Assembly (NCBI GenBank): GCA_002633005.1
Contig: NMRA01000158.1
Span: forward strand, 246,229 to 310,228
Direction: 5' to 3'
Source: Phoronis australis
Lineage: Eukaryota > Phoronida > Phoronidae
Length of the DNA stretch: 64,000 nt
A program made the translations under genes and the position numbers. Position 1 is the stretch's first letter, and every line of letters begins with the position of its first letter. Shown one piece after another: positions 36,484 through 48,214 of the stretch. The notes under the pieces were generated by a model. It saw only the letters and a list, made by a program, of their open reading frames with translations. It did not search any database and was not told where the DNA came from.

Positions 36484-36714
36484 ATGATGCATCGGAACAG
36501 GCTGCAGAGTGGATAGAGGGCGCTGCCATCTTCATCGCTGTCATCATAGTTGTGTTTGTGACGGCGTTCAATGATTGGCGTAAAGAAAAACAGTTCCGTG
36601 GTTTGCAAAGCAAAATTGAGCATGCGCACACATTTGCCACTATTCGCGGTGGTAAAGTGGAACAGATCTCTGTTGGAGAACTGGTAGTTGGTGACATCTG
36701 CCAGGTGAAATATG
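36484..36714 (+). CDS. ATP2B: PMCA coding exon 3: TM2 and start of actuator domain (129-205)
   Basis: Begins [15 protein letters not shown] and runs through TM2 ([13 protein letters not shown]) into [18 protein letters not shown], a near-invariant PMCA stretch. It ends [15 protein letters not shown], entering the actuator (A) domain. Borders: CTTGCAG acceptor, TATG|GTATGT donor, phase 1 on both sides. The extracellular TM1-TM2 loop, encoded across the exon 2/3 junction, is shorter than in vertebrate PMCAs. Confidence 0.96.
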
Positions 36715-37539
36715 GTATGTTAAGTCTGTTGGTTTGATCTACCTGTTAATCGTATTGATTTTTATGTCTGCAAAATCGATATACTTTTCCAAGTGCAGGT
36801 GGTGTATTTTAACAGAATGACTAGGGTTTGCAAATTTATCTGAAAACCTCGTCGTTGGCTTTCACTGCAACATGTGACGTGTCTAATGGTAAAGCCCTCA
36901 GGTGATGAAATAACTGTGACACTAAGTAAAAAGGCCATGTTGACTGTGTGAATTAGGCGAGATGCAGAACATCAGTGCTGTCAAAAAATTTCAATACATC
37001 AAACAAGGGGTTGAAATAACAGGACTGTCACTCGTGAACATAGGTCCATATTTGTAAACACGACGCATGCATCTGACTGCCTAATGCTGTGCAGGACTCA
37101 CACACTTCTGCTTATTCACTACTTCAGTTCACAAACAAAGCTCAGTGACTGCTTAACAAGGTGTGCGATCATGGAACCTGTGAACTGTACTTGTGATTCC
37201 GGACAGAAGTTTGTGAGTTGAACTGGTTTTTGGGTACCTGAGTTTTATGTTGGGAGTCCGTGTACAATGTCTGGCGATCTGAGAGCTGGTCAGTTTGTAC
37301 AGGAGTTGGAGATCTGATTGTACTGAGCCAGTGAATTGTGAGTGGGAACTATATTGATGTGCCCAGACGCAATCTTAGAATTCGAAATTCAACAAAAGTA
37401 CAAAATGAATGGAGCTTGAGTCAAACATATTAAATATTTGATTTAGACATATTTTTAATTGATTGCAGTTTTTGAAGAGTTTGGTTTTTTGCTTTCTAAA
37501 TGGATACTTGATTTGAGACTGTTCTTCGGTCTTCTGCAG

Positions 37540-37665
37540 GTGATCTGCTGCCAGCAGATGGCATCATTATTCAGAGTAATGATCTGAAGGTTGATGAGAG
37601 TTCACTGACTGGTGAATCCGATCATGTAAAGAAGGGTGAACTGCGTGATCCCATGTTGCTGTCTG
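37540..37665 (+). CDS. ATP2B: PMCA coding exon 4: actuator domain with TGES (206-247)
   Basis: Encodes [19 protein letters not shown] followed by [19 protein letters not shown] at 228-232 is the actuator-domain signature required for dephosphorylation in P-type ATPases; its Glu (E231) positions the attacking water in related structures. It ends DPMLLSG. Borders: TCTGCAG acceptor and TCTG|GTAAGT donor, phase 1 on both sides. Confidence 0.97.
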
Positions 37666-38304
37666 GTAAGTGTGCATGTAGTAGTGTCCACTGAGCTGCA
37701 CTCTGAAGTAAGTGCTTGGAGCAGAGAACTCTAGACTTAAGAGTTCCGTATTATTTCAGATGAGCTCCCATAATCTGCTTAACAGTGTTCTCCACTATGG
37801 AAAATTCAAACTCAAGTGGTATTACGCAATTCATGTATTTGTTTGAAAGTCAATGTCCTTATTGTGGTGCGTTAGTGTGCTAAGTCTTGGAATAAATGCA
37901 TTTAACTGGCACCAAGATCCAAAATGTGTAAATTAACTTAAGAAATGGCTAATCTTCGATGTTCAAAGTGATTTCATTTGTTTGCAAACTCTACACAAGT
38001 AAGCCAAACTCGTTCTTCCTAAATTCACACTCAGTGCAGTGATGAGTCATAACAGGCTGTGGGGAACACTGCTAAATCCCTCCCCCCCCTTTTGATATCC
38101 ACATATTCATGTTTGATTGCCCATATTTCTGCAGACACCCCTGCAATTGCTCAACACCACAAGGGGGCGCTAATGCAATTTGTGTTCACAAAACTACACT
38201 TCACTTACGCAATATTTGCTGTTTGAAATCCTCAAGGCTGTGATCTGTTGTACAACGGCCCCAGTTTTTACCGTGGGTCTATAGCAGATGTGTTGTACTT
38301 CCAG

Positions 38305-38439
38305 GCACGCACGTGATGGAAGGAAGCGGCAAGATGGTAGTGACAGCTGTTGGTGTCAACTCTCAGACGGGTATCATCTTCGCTCTCCTCGGGGCTGCCA
38401 ATGAAGAAAACAGTAAGAAGAAGAAGGACGCTAACCAAG
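38305..38439 (+). CDS. ATP2B: PMCA coding exon 5: end of A domain, start of lipid-sensitive linker (248-292)
   Basis: Encodes [20 protein letters not shown] then [20 protein letters not shown], matching the vertebrate [26 protein letters not shown] block. The lysine run opens the basic linker between the A domain and TM3, which in PMCAs binds acidic phospholipids. Borders: CTTCCAG acceptor, CAAG|GTACGG donor, phase 1. Optional site-A microexons follow in the next intron. Confidence 0.96.
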
Positions 38440-39935
38440 GTACGGTCCAGGCAATGGGGAGGGAGGGGGGGAATCTGGTTTCTTCCTGTGTTGCTGCGGG
38501 GTTTTGATTCGCAGAGTATTCAGTAAGGTCTGGTAATATGCACACGTTCAACAATGTAAATGGACCAGAGACTTGTGATTTCAATATTAAGTTATGTGGT
38601 TGCGTGTTAGCCAACAAATTGAAAAACTTAACAGATGTGATGCTTCCCAACTACTTGGCAATAGCACAGCAGTGTTATATTTGCTTACAAACTTGGAGTA
38701 ATTGTTCTCCACAATCGTGGGGTAACCTTGAAGCTACGCTTAAACCTCTGAAGGTTTGTTTAACCACAAAAAACCATTCGAATTGCTCTATAAATCATCA
38801 CTGCATGCAGTCGTGATGTAGATGATGATTGGCCACTGTCTAAAGTGCCAAACTGTACGAGATCCTCACAGGAATTGTTCAACACGCTTAAAGTGGTTAT
38901 AAGTCCACATTCTGTGAAAGAAACTAAACTTTGTTTTACACCACTTGCCACTCTAAAGTTTGTCTAAGTTGTTCCTCACTGCTGTGAGAAGTGGATTTTG
39001 GTCTTGTAAGGAACTGGCAGTCTGCTGTTTACTGAGACCGTGCTTGGCAAATAAAGTGACTCGCTGTAACAAACTAACTTGAAGAGCTTGGTCTGGAGCA
39101 ATAACGAACTGTCAGTAATTTCCATTCAAACCTTAAATCATCAGTTCTAGCAGAAGCAACCCATCAAACGACCTCCAACAAACAAACCAACCAGCTAATC
39201 GACCAATTAGATCAGTCAACCAATTAGTTCTCTCCACCAATGAGGTCATGACGTGACAGTTAGTTGAAGAATAAGCATGTATAGAAAGATGCGAGGTGAT
39301 CATTTTCCCTCGATGCATTTCTAAAAATGATCGCAGTTGTGTTGCTGTAGTAAAATTAGGAGTGCAGCGAGTTTCCTGTGCAATAGCTATTGATGGGCCA
39401 TCTAGTCAGGGAAGAGCCTGCCAGTATTCTCCTCTCTTTGTAGAGTGAGTGGTATACTTTACTGATGCCAGTGTACATTAAGTTGTCAGAGGTGTGCATG
39501 TGCTTCTTTCACAGAGCAGCTCATTTTGTTTTGCGGTTAGAAAATATTTCACGAAACTCTACTCAAGCTGTGCTCACGCAGTCCAGAAGTTTACATCAGA
39601 ATTCTTTGGTTTGGTCCTCCTTATGTGTTGCAGAGATCTTTCATTCATATCGTGATTGTTACGCAACACCAATTACTTTAATGCTGTTTATTACGAATGA
39701 CAACATTCTAAAAATTTTGTAAGTAATGGCAACTGTTACCATACAGCTTCTAAAAAACTTTGACCTAACTGCCAAGGTAGATGTATTTGTTCTCAAGACC
39801 AGAGTGAGTTAACTCGGATACATCTCGCTTTGAAGTTTCTCCAGCAACATGATTCCTGCCTATCACTCATGCTCACTGACTCTTACGCTGGCTTGTTTCA
39901 TTCAGTTGTCTCTGTCTATTCTTATGCCATCGCAG
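38440..39935. other. Intron 5, first part, nothing recognised
   Basis: The reading frame runs on from exon 5 for about 20 codons before a stop; no other feature was seen. Confidence 0.45.
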
Positions 39936-39953
39936 GACCTCAGGGTGTACCAC
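39936..39953 (+). CDS. ATP2B: PMCA optional site-A microexon A1 (18 nt)
   Basis: GACCTCAGGGTGTACCAC lies between a good acceptor (pyrimidine-rich tract, ATCGCAG) and a strong donor (GTAAGT). It is 18 nt and phase 1 on both sides, so inclusion adds six residues (GPQGVP, with the following codon becoming His) without shifting the frame. Its place, between the exons flanking residue 292, is that of splice site A in vertebrate PMCAs, where optional exons lengthen the lipid-binding linker. Too short for ORF evidence; the call rests on splice sites, phase and position. Confidence 0.65.
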
Positions 39954-40735
39954 GTAAGTCTTGCATGCCTTTCCATGGAGCATAGGTACCCTAGTTAGTT
40001 ACAGGTCCGCCACTACCACCAGGACACCTCCAAGATCACTCGTTCCATCATTACTGCACTAACTTAAGAATTCTCAGTTTTATCTCTTGCATTTTGTTTA
40101 TTCTTTCTTAGGTTCACTTGTGACGTGCTGCATTCCACTTTTGTATGCATGGATGTGACTGTAGTCTGCAAATTGATGGCTGATTCTTATTGTTAGGGGT
40201 TGAGGCTCTTCAATCTATAGTCTTGTTACCTACAATCACAGATAGTTCTTCCTAGTAATTAGGTCACCAATTCTTGAAAACGTCACAATTCGTCTCACTA
40301 CCTTCTTCCTCCTTGGAGCACTCATCCACCTTGCACTAATTGATCTTGCTGAAATATGACGTGGTTACAAAACTCGACATATATATGGGCCTTTTAGCGA
40401 TCCATTTATTGAGTTCTGATAATTTGGGTTTTAGACGACCAGCTCGGATCAACTGTGTAATGCTTTCATATTTAAATGACCATTCCTTATCAGATAATTC
40501 ATCTAGTACTCAATGTAGTTGCTTGTTTGCATGTGCTTGGTGTAGCACCTCAGTCTAGACTGGCTATTTTTCTTGGACCCGCTATAAGTTTGTACGGATG
40601 ATGTTTGTGGTGTAGATGAGTGACACCTAATGTCTTGATCTATTTGTGTCACTTGGCAGTCATCGTAATATATGCGTTTAGTTGTAATCGAATGCATAGA
40701 CAACATGTATTTATTTCCTGTATTTTTCCCCTTAG

Positions 40736-40765
40736 TCCTGTCAGCTGAGCACGGGCCAAGAAGCG
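40736..40765 (+). CDS. ATP2B: PMCA optional site-A microexon A2 (30 nt)
   Basis: Thirty bases between a very good acceptor (TATTTTTCCCCTTAG) and a weaker donor (AGCG|GTGGGT). It is phase 1 on both sides and adds ten residues, VLSAEHGPRS, plus a retained codon split. Like A1 it sits in intron 5 at the site-A position. The weak donor fits an optional exon. Inclusion with or instead of A1 would keep the frame either way. Confidence 0.5.
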
Positions 40766-42184
40766 GTGGGTTGACTAGTCAATGTCTGTAGTCATTAGGC
40801 CAGTCTCTCTCACTTTCTCTCTCTCTCATCTACTCCATGTCTATATCCACCCTCTCGCCTTCTAGAACTCCCTGGGCTGATGGAACATCCTTTACACGTC
40901 TACCTTATTCCTTGCCAGGTCCTTGTCTATGTGTGAGTGGTGGGAAGTCTTGGAAGGTTTACTGTATGAAATAAAAAGATGTTTAAGGCAAAGTTTCACC
41001 AGATTCTTCAGTTACTGTTATGCAATGCACAGATTGGCAAAATCTTGTCTTCTCTACGTACCTGCATGCTTCTGTTGTTAGCCCTGTTGTAGTTTGTATT
41101 CCGTCCTATAGAGGGCACAGTCTTTGTTACTAATTATACAGAGTACGTTGAGTTATCTCCAGAGGTATATTTGAGAAGTCATATTATGTTCTGGTGCTTG
41201 GGTCGTCTATTACACTTCACTTTCAGTGAACCACAATGTCAATCTAAAGAAAACGTGCTAATTAATGGTACTAAAATGTTAAGTAGTGGTCATCTTAGAA
41301 GTATATTCGTTTTCATTTTGAAAAAATTGATGGTGACAATTAGACTTGACAACTGTATTTTAGATCTATCATCCTTGAGTGTGAAGTGAGCGTGTGGAAA
41401 ATTGAGCTGTGGGAACTTTCAAGTCATTGAACTTAGGTTAATCTGTATTTTTGTTCCTAAAGCCTGCCTACTTTAGTGTTTTCTCAATATTATCTTCGTT
41501 GTTGTTTTATTTTTGTGCAATGGACGCAAATATGTGTATTTGTCTCTCTCGCTCTTACTCTCATACCCTCTTCCTGTCCATTCAACTGGTGCTCTTGTAT
41601 ATTTCTTTAGCTTTTTTGTGACTGGCTTCGTAGGCAACTTGAAAATTGTACTTGGACATATGACAGACTTGACTGCATAAAGCCAGTAAGCAATGCTTGC
41701 CTCAGTAACCTATGTCATTATAAGGAGGTGTGCTTCAAGTTGTTGCTTTTGATTTTGATTACGATTTCATTTGGTTGTGTAAGTTGGAGAGGTAGACAAT
41801 TTAGAAATTGTGCAAATTTTATTACACCATTTTCTTGAGATATAATACAATTCAAATTAAAGCAGAACTCACTTCTCATTGCACAAGACTTTCTGATGAT
41901 TTTGTATTTAGCCTAATGCTGAGAGACAGATCTGCAGTACAGATTAAGTTAACAAAAAGCGTTCTGATAGGAGAACGTGTTGAGGTGACTGTGTTTATTA
42001 CTTCACACATGACATCACATGGATGAAGCCAGCACAATATTGCCTCCATAGCATTCCGGGTATATCTCTTCTTGACCTGTCACAAAGATGCTACCGAGCA
42101 CCTCTAGTACACTACTGGGCCGTCTAGGTAGGCAGTCCCCCCCGTCCTGACCACATTGATTTACTCTAAATATTTGAATTACAG
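40766..42184. other. Intron 5, last part
   Basis: A further strong acceptor (CTTATTCCTTGCCAG) at 40918 is followed by possible donors 12 or 21 bases later that would keep phase 1, but both are poor matches, so I do not call an exon. A short CT-rich run lies near 40804-40828. Nothing else is recognised. Confidence 0.35.
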
Positions 42185-42397
42185 ATGTGGAGGTAACGGA
42201 CGAGAAGGCCAACTCTTACCCGGCGGCCATTCCTCTGGAAGAGGTGAAAACGAACGACGAGAACAATTTGAGGAACGGAGGGGGCTCTGGCGAGCAGGAC
42301 GGGGCTCAGGAGAAGGAGAAGCAGGGATTTGCACGCAAGGATCAGTCAGTACTGCAGGCCAAGCTGACCAAGCTGGCCATACAGATTGGATATGCTG
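42185..42397 (+). CDS. ATP2B: PMCA coding exon 6: acidic/basic linker and start of TM3 (293-363)
   Basis: Begins DVEVTDEKANSYPAAIPLEE and continues through a Gly/Glu-rich stretch (NGGGSGEQDGAQEKEKQG) to RKDQSVLQAKLTKLAIQIGY, equivalent to the vertebrate [22 protein letters not shown] that precedes TM3. The poorly conserved middle is the phospholipid-responsive linker. Borders: ATTACAG acceptor, GCTG|GTGAGT donor, phase 1. Confidence 0.96.
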
Positions 42398-42931
42398 GTG
42401 AGTGGCTGATGACCAGGGCTGGCAGTCACAGATTCGTCTTCACTGAATATTCATTAGGTTGCTCTGAAAATGAATAACATATTCATCTGGTAATAAGATG
42501 TGATCGCGTAAAGGTGATAATGAAATCGGGTCAACTGTATCATATTATCTGCTAGATCAAAAAAGTATAGTTGGTTCTGGTCTCTGTTTTTTTGAAAATC
42601 AAGCCGATGGTACAGCATTTTTAGTTGCTCACTTTTTCGATAAATAAGTCCACCTGAGACCAGCTGAGTGGTGCGAGATCTGTTTTTTGCTCATCGCTTG
42701 GCAAATCATGGCATTTCAAACCTTGCTAACGTGTCTTTGCAGCATTTCAAAAAAAAATTCAAGTCGTTGGCTGAAACTGGTGCAGGCGATCGTTTCTTTC
42801 AGTTTTTTAATCTGTGAGTGCAGGCTTCAAAATGAGTCTGGTTAGATTCCAGAACCAACAATGCTTGTTTGCCTGCTCGGTAATCGTGCACAGAGATTGT
42901 AGTAATTTCAGTCTGTTACTTTGTCGTCCAG

Positions 42932-43137
42932 GTACTGGTATAGCTGTGCTGACTATGGTCATCCTGGCCATCCAATTTGGCGTGCGCACCTTTGGTGTTA
43001 AGAAGCAAGAGTGGGACACTGGGGTCCATCTGCAGGAGATCGTTTACATCTTCATCATAGGTGTCACTGTGTTGGTGGTGGCTGTTCCCGAGGGTCTGCC
43101 GTTGGCTGTGACGCTGTCTCTAGCCTACTCTGTCAGG
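42932..43137 (+). CDS. ATP2B: PMCA coding exon 7: TM3-TM4 with PEGL motif (364-432)
   Basis: TM3 (GIAVLTMVILAIQFGV), an extracellular loop (RTFGVKKQEWDTGVH), then TM4 (IFIIGVTVLVVAVPEGLPLA). In PEGLPLAVT the Glu at about residue 417 is the TM4 calcium-binding carboxylate of PMCAs. The exon enters at phase 1 and leaves at phase 0 (AGG|GTACGC); acceptor CGTCCAG. Confidence 0.97.
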
Positions 43138-43919
43138 GTACGCTACGTTGTTGTTCGCAGTGACACACTCCAGTTGGTCTAGCTTGGTTTCCTTCTGTAG
43201 TGTTTGTGTTGTGTTCTTCTCAGCCAAAGTATTTTAAACTATACTTGCTTGCGGAAAAATACTTGATATACATGATAGTGAATACAGAATTTTTTCCATT
43301 GGTGTATTCAGGTACTGGACAGATTGTTTGATTTTGTATAGGATTTCTAAATAACGTGTTTCATTTCTGTCAAATGAAAACAGTTGGTTTGGTGGTTAAT
43401 TAGCTGATGGGGTGTGCATTTAATTCATAGATAGTTAGTGTCCAGTGTTGCTCAGCACGTTTGTTAAAGTTGCTGAATCATTGTTTTTTTGCCAGTTTTG
43501 TGTTGTTTTGAATTGTTTGAAATTGAAACTAGATGAGATATTAGTTTTCACAAAGCTTTGAACTTTTCCACAAACGCATTGCTGTCACTGCGATTTGATT
43601 GACAATGTCTCCGGTTTTTCTAGGGTCACCAAAAATAAGTAAAATTTTCTGTGATTATTGTAAGATAATGCGAGTACACGCGGCTTTGGGGGTATGTTGT
43701 ACTCTAATCAAAGGTCATGATTCGTTTTGATGAAAAAATGTGTTTAATTTTCAATTTATACGGTGTTGTTCACCACCTGGAACCAAGACCACATTTCATA
43801 TCTGTGTTTAATGTGCTTAAGAAATTTGCCATCTAATAGCTCTACTAGTTCTGTCTTATGTTCCAGTTGCTATTTAAATTTAATTTTACTAAAAATTACG
43901 ATTTCTTTTTCTGTTGTAG

Positions 43920-44162
43920 AAAATGATGCACGACAACAACTTGGTGCGCCACCTGGATGCTTGTGAAACCATGGGTAACGCCACAGCCATTTGCTCGGAT
44001 AAGACGGGCACGCTGACCACCAACAGAATGACCGTTGTCCAGAGCTTCATCTGTGGTATTCACCACAAGACGACGCCTGTATTCAGCAGTATACCCAAAA
44101 ATGTGGGCCAGTTGTTGATCCGAGGTATCGCCATCAATAGTGGTTACACCTCTACTGTGCGG
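43920..44162 (+). CDS. ATP2B: PMCA coding exon 8: phosphorylation site (433-513)
   Basis: Encodes [20 protein letters not shown] then [21 protein letters not shown]459 of CSDKTGTLT is the aspartate phosphorylated from ATP in the catalytic cycle. The rest enters the nucleotide-binding domain ([19 protein letters not shown]). Borders: GTTGTAG acceptor, GTGCGG|GTAAGA donor, phase 0 both sides, 81 codons. Confidence 0.98.
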
Positions 44163-44675
44163 GTAAGACACCTCTACTGGTGGGAAATACTCTTATGTTA
44201 GTTGCAACATTTTATTTTGTGGAGTCCCAGAAATTGTTGACTGGATGAGTTTGTATCCCGACTCCTTACCTTGTAAATATCGGAATGCATGTAAAAAGGG
44301 GTGCTTCTAGAGAATCCTATATTGGTGGGGTACATCAGAGTCATGATGGTGAACGATGTCCATTCTGTCTTTCCCATAACTGCAGTAAGCTATATTACTC
44401 GCGTCTTCTTTACATTGTCAACATACTGATGTCTGTTATCAACTGATGCAGAAGTCTGGGGCTTGTGTGTTCTTTAACACGGCCACTAGCTTCTCATGCC
44501 TCATGACTGTCAGTTTGATAAAAGAAAATACCTTTTCTGGTTTCTACTGGTCAAAATGCCATTACTAGCCTGTTCGTTACTTCCACACAAGCAAACCTGA
44601 TTATGGAATTATCTGTCACATTGCACCGTATTTACGAAACTCAGCTTGAACTTGTGAACCCTTTTGTATATGCAG

Positions 44676-44914
44676 AAAAACCCCGACGGTGGCCTGCCGG
44701 AACAGTTAGGTAACAAGACAGAGTGTGCTTTGCTGGGTTTTGTATTGGATATGAAGGAGAGCTATGCGATGATACGGGAGCAAGTGACCGAGGACAAACT
44801 ACACAAGGTTTACACTTTCAACTCTGTACGCAAGTGCATGAGCACAGTGGTGTTGAGGGAAGGGGGCGGCTTCCGGCTTTACACCAAGGGAGCCTCAGAA
44901 GTGATTATTAAAAA
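44676..44914 (+). CDS. ATP2B: PMCA coding exon 9: nucleotide-binding domain (514-592)
   Basis: Encodes [20 protein letters not shown], then [16 protein letters not shown] and [19 protein letters not shown] (584-587) contains the lysine that contacts ATP in the N domain (FITC-reactive in relatives). Enters at phase 0, leaves at phase 2 (AAAAA|GTAAGT); acceptor TATGCAG. Confidence 0.97.
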
Positions 44915-45567
44915 GTAAGTCGTCGGGTGTCTGTAGACTGTCGTTGTCGCTGTGATGTTTCTTCTACATGTAGAATGATTCGAAGATTTCATCTCTGGCT
45001 GTTGTTTTTCGGGTGTATTCTGGGGTGGTTGTTCACTCGTAAACATCTGGTGACATTGCAAATAACTTGTAAATGCATAAACTGATACACAATCTGCATT
45101 TTTGGTGCTGTGATTTACTTTATCGTGATTAAATAGTGGACGCCAGTGCATCCATCAAGAATCTTTTGTGCATAAAATATTCTTATCTATGTATTAATTT
45201 GCTGCATTTTGAGGCCCGCGTTTGGTTTTTTATTTTTGTATGATGCTTGTGTGTAGTGGTATTTATGACAAAAAGCATGTCGCACTAGACCCGTGCTTTC
45301 AGTTCTGGTGAGCTCAAGTAACGAGCATTTCCTGTGATATACTGGTAGTTAACATGTCATCGAGTTCTGTGATGTTTACGACCAGACAACCAAATTACCC
45401 AATACATTTGTGAAACGACAGCAGTGCTGATGAAATCCCGGAATTGTGCATGTCTACAAATGATACGTTTTCCAGTATTGGCTTTGATATGACTGGAATA
45501 TGCGTGTTATTTCGCAGTGAATGAAGAAATTGCCTTTCACTTGTCATCTCCTTGCTTTGTTTCTCAG

Positions 45568-45710
45568 GTGTGACTATGTACTGGGCAAGAATGGTGAGGT
45601 GATGCCTTTCTCTATCGGTGATGCTGAGCAGTTAGTGGCCAGTGTTGTCGAACCCATGGCTGGAGATGGCCTCAGAACAATCTGTTTGGCTTACAAAGAC
45701 TTTGTCAGAA
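45568..45710 (+). CDS. ATP2B: PMCA coding exon 10: N-domain (593-640)
   Basis: Encodes KCDYVLGKNGEVMPFS and EPMAGDGLRTICLAYKDFVR, matching vertebrate VIEPMASEGLRTICLAFRDF. Entry phase 2, exit phase 1 (AGAA|GTAAAA). The donor is weaker than its neighbours and reading stays open for a few codons past it, but the join to exon 11 restores the conserved family sequence. Confidence 0.94.
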
Positions 45711-46667
45711 GTAAAAATCACACGCTTTTTTATCAGTGATTGTGTTTTTTAAAGCTTTTATGTAACATCTTAATTTGCATTTGGTAATTTTGTTAGATCT
45801 AAAATTTCTTCTGTGATCCATGTCACAAATTTAAAGCTGCACTTAGCCCTGTTTAGCTAAAATTTATGTTACAAAGGTCATGAACTGAGCAATTGATTGT
45901 GGCATGTCTGTTGTTGTGCTAATGCCAAGATTTATTCATTAATGGTGATGGGTTGTTCCAAAATGGTCGCTATTGTCTGGACTAAGATAAAATCAGTTGG
46001 ACATTTTACATAGGAATCTGACACGGCACGATGGCCAACGCTTAACAAAATCTCTGACAGAGGTCATCAAATTTTCCACATTACAGGATCTTTTCGATTG
46101 AAACTTAACAAATTCTGTTTCTCTATTGCATTAGTTTCAGAAAACTGTATGTTTCTGGGATTTTTGTTAATGGCTTTTTGCAAAATTGAAAAAGCTGGTT
46201 TTGAGAATTGACAGAAGATCCCAGACACTGTTGCAAATAGAATAATGAAATAGACTTTCATACAAAAAAATTGTTTTTGGAAAATTTGGTGATCTCTATG
46301 AAATATCATGTGATTGTTAACATCTGTTCATTACTTTTGGGTGCATAATATTCTGCAATCACCAAAGATTTTAAAAATAAACAGTTGGACAGGTCTACTA
46401 TTAATGCTTCAAAAGTTATTTAAGGAATGCATCCTTGGAAACAAAGGTGTTCATTAATTAAATTACATAAGAAAAGGATGGTGTCTTCATGAGACGCCAA
46501 AACATTCTTAGCTTAGAATACTAGTATGTTTTGTGGAGCCTGTATGTTTTAATGTGTTTGTAGATCATTAGTCTGTTGTGTAAAATTACGTAAATCGTTA
46601 TATGCATGCTGTGATGATCCACCATCACCGTGCCATCATAAAACTAAACTTACTGCCATCTGTACAG

Positions 46668-46972
46668 GCAGTGCTGAAGGTAACGAGGTGCTGATCTCTG
46701 ATGAAGAACCCAACTGGGAGGATGAAGACGGTATAGTGAGTGGCCTCACCTGTATTGCTGTGGTGGGTATTGAGGACCCCGTCCGCGACGAGGTCCCTCA
46801 GGCTATCTACAAATGCCAGCGAGCTGGAGTGGTTGTCCGCATGGTGACAGGTGACAATGTGAACACTGCACGCTCCATTGCTTCTAAGTGCGGCATTCTT
46901 CAGCCCAACGAAGACTTCCTAGTACTGGACGGCAAGGAGTTCAACAGCAGAGTCAGAGACGCTAGTGGGGAA
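46668..46972 (+). CDS. ATP2B: PMCA coding exon 11: N/P-domain hinge (641-742)
   Basis: Begins [20 protein letters not shown], continues [20 protein letters not shown], then [20 protein letters not shown] and [23 protein letters not shown] is the hinge, and MVTGDN (699-704) is a conserved P-domain motif. Entry phase 1, exit phase 0 (GAA|GTGAGT); acceptor CTGTACAG. Confidence 0.97.
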
Positions 46973-47329
46973 GTGAGTTATTTGGGTGCTTGTACAACAG
47001 CAAAATGTCAGCATTGGCTCAGTTTTGCTGTAATTACGGTCATTCTGTCTTAAACCATGTTGTTGTTTCATATGTATTTGCTCTTGCTAAGTGACATCAA
47101 TGTGTTCTTATCCCTTGCCTGAATTGAAATTTCTTGATTTAAAAACTCCTGTTATTCAGTGGACAACCATACTGCTTCATGGGCGTCACTGCTTCAGCGG
47201 GCATCACTAACTCGCATTAGCAAGCAGACTTCATAAGCCGGTCTGAAACAATAATATTCTGCGTGTTCCTCTTAAACTTTGAAATCATTTCTAATTAATC
47301 TGAATACGGAACCAGTAATTTAGTGTTAA

Positions 47330-47809
47330 AGGGATACCAAACCCAGTTTTGGTCTATGAACAGATATTGAAAGTGGCATTTCCATCTAGTTCTCTGAAAT
47401 AAAGTAATGCTTTGTAATCACTGTCAACTCTCAGATGTTTCGAGCAAACCTTAAAAATTCTTTACAAAGTTTGCTAAACGGGCAAGCGTGACCTACGCTT
47501 TAGGCAAGTTACACGCCAACTGTAGGGAAAGACCACCCTCCAAAACACATAATATCCTGTCTGTGACTAAAAAAGTACAAGTTTTCAGTTGAATCCTGCT
47601 TGTATCACTCAAGTGAGACACCAACTGTAGGGAAAGACCACCCTCCAAAACACATAATATCCTGTCTGTGGCTAAAAAAAGTACAAGTTTTCAGTTGAAT
47701 CCTGCTTGTATCACTCAAGTGAGACATCAATGACTTATTAGCAATGACTCATTAGCAAGTGGCAGAAGGTGGATTGGTTGATATCACGAAAACAGGGTTT
47801 AGTGTCCCT
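47330..47809. mobile_element. TTAA-flanked MITE in intron 11
   Basis: Left end AGGGATACCAAACCCAGTTTT and right end (reverse complement) AGGGACACTAAACCCTGTTTT match at 18 of 21 bases, and each is flanked by TTAA (47326-47329 and 47810-47813). TTAA target duplications are typical of piggyBac and Kolobok superfamilies. The 480-bp element is non-coding. It contains a 105-bp segment in two tandem copies, starting at 47516 and 47621 (CCAACTGTAGGGAAAGACC), nearly identical to each other. Confidence 0.85.
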
Positions 47810-48019
47810 TTAAGTGGGTTAAATCAAAAGTTGTTTTTCGACAGAAGTTATGGGTCTATTGGCCCTTCCATGGATTCATGAATACAAGGCACTTTTAACA
47901 AAAAACACCCTGATTAGAGACGTTGTAAGTATCAACCATACGCCATATATTACTGTTGAAGTGGCAGAGATTTGTGTGCTGTGTTCTCTCCATTCACATA
48001 GTGTTGCTTCATGTTGCAG

Positions 48020-48214
48020 GTGTCACAAGACCTACTTGATCAGGTGTGGCCCAAACTGCGTGTGTTGGCTCGCTCATCACCTCAGGACAAGTACACACTC
48101 GTCAAAGGAATCATTGACAGTAAACTGACGAGTAACCGAGAGGTGGTGGCCGTCACAGGGGACGGCACCAACGATGGACCTGCTCTCAAGAAAGCTGATG
48201 TTGGATTTGCCATG
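48020..48214 (+). CDS. ATP2B: PMCA coding exon 12: P domain with TGDGTND (743-807)
   Basis: Encodes [20 protein letters not shown], then [13 protein letters not shown] and [27 protein letters not shown] (788-794) carries the Mg2+-coordinating aspartates of the P domain. Ends GFAM at phase 0 (ATG|GTGAAT); acceptor GTTGCAG. Confidence 0.97.
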
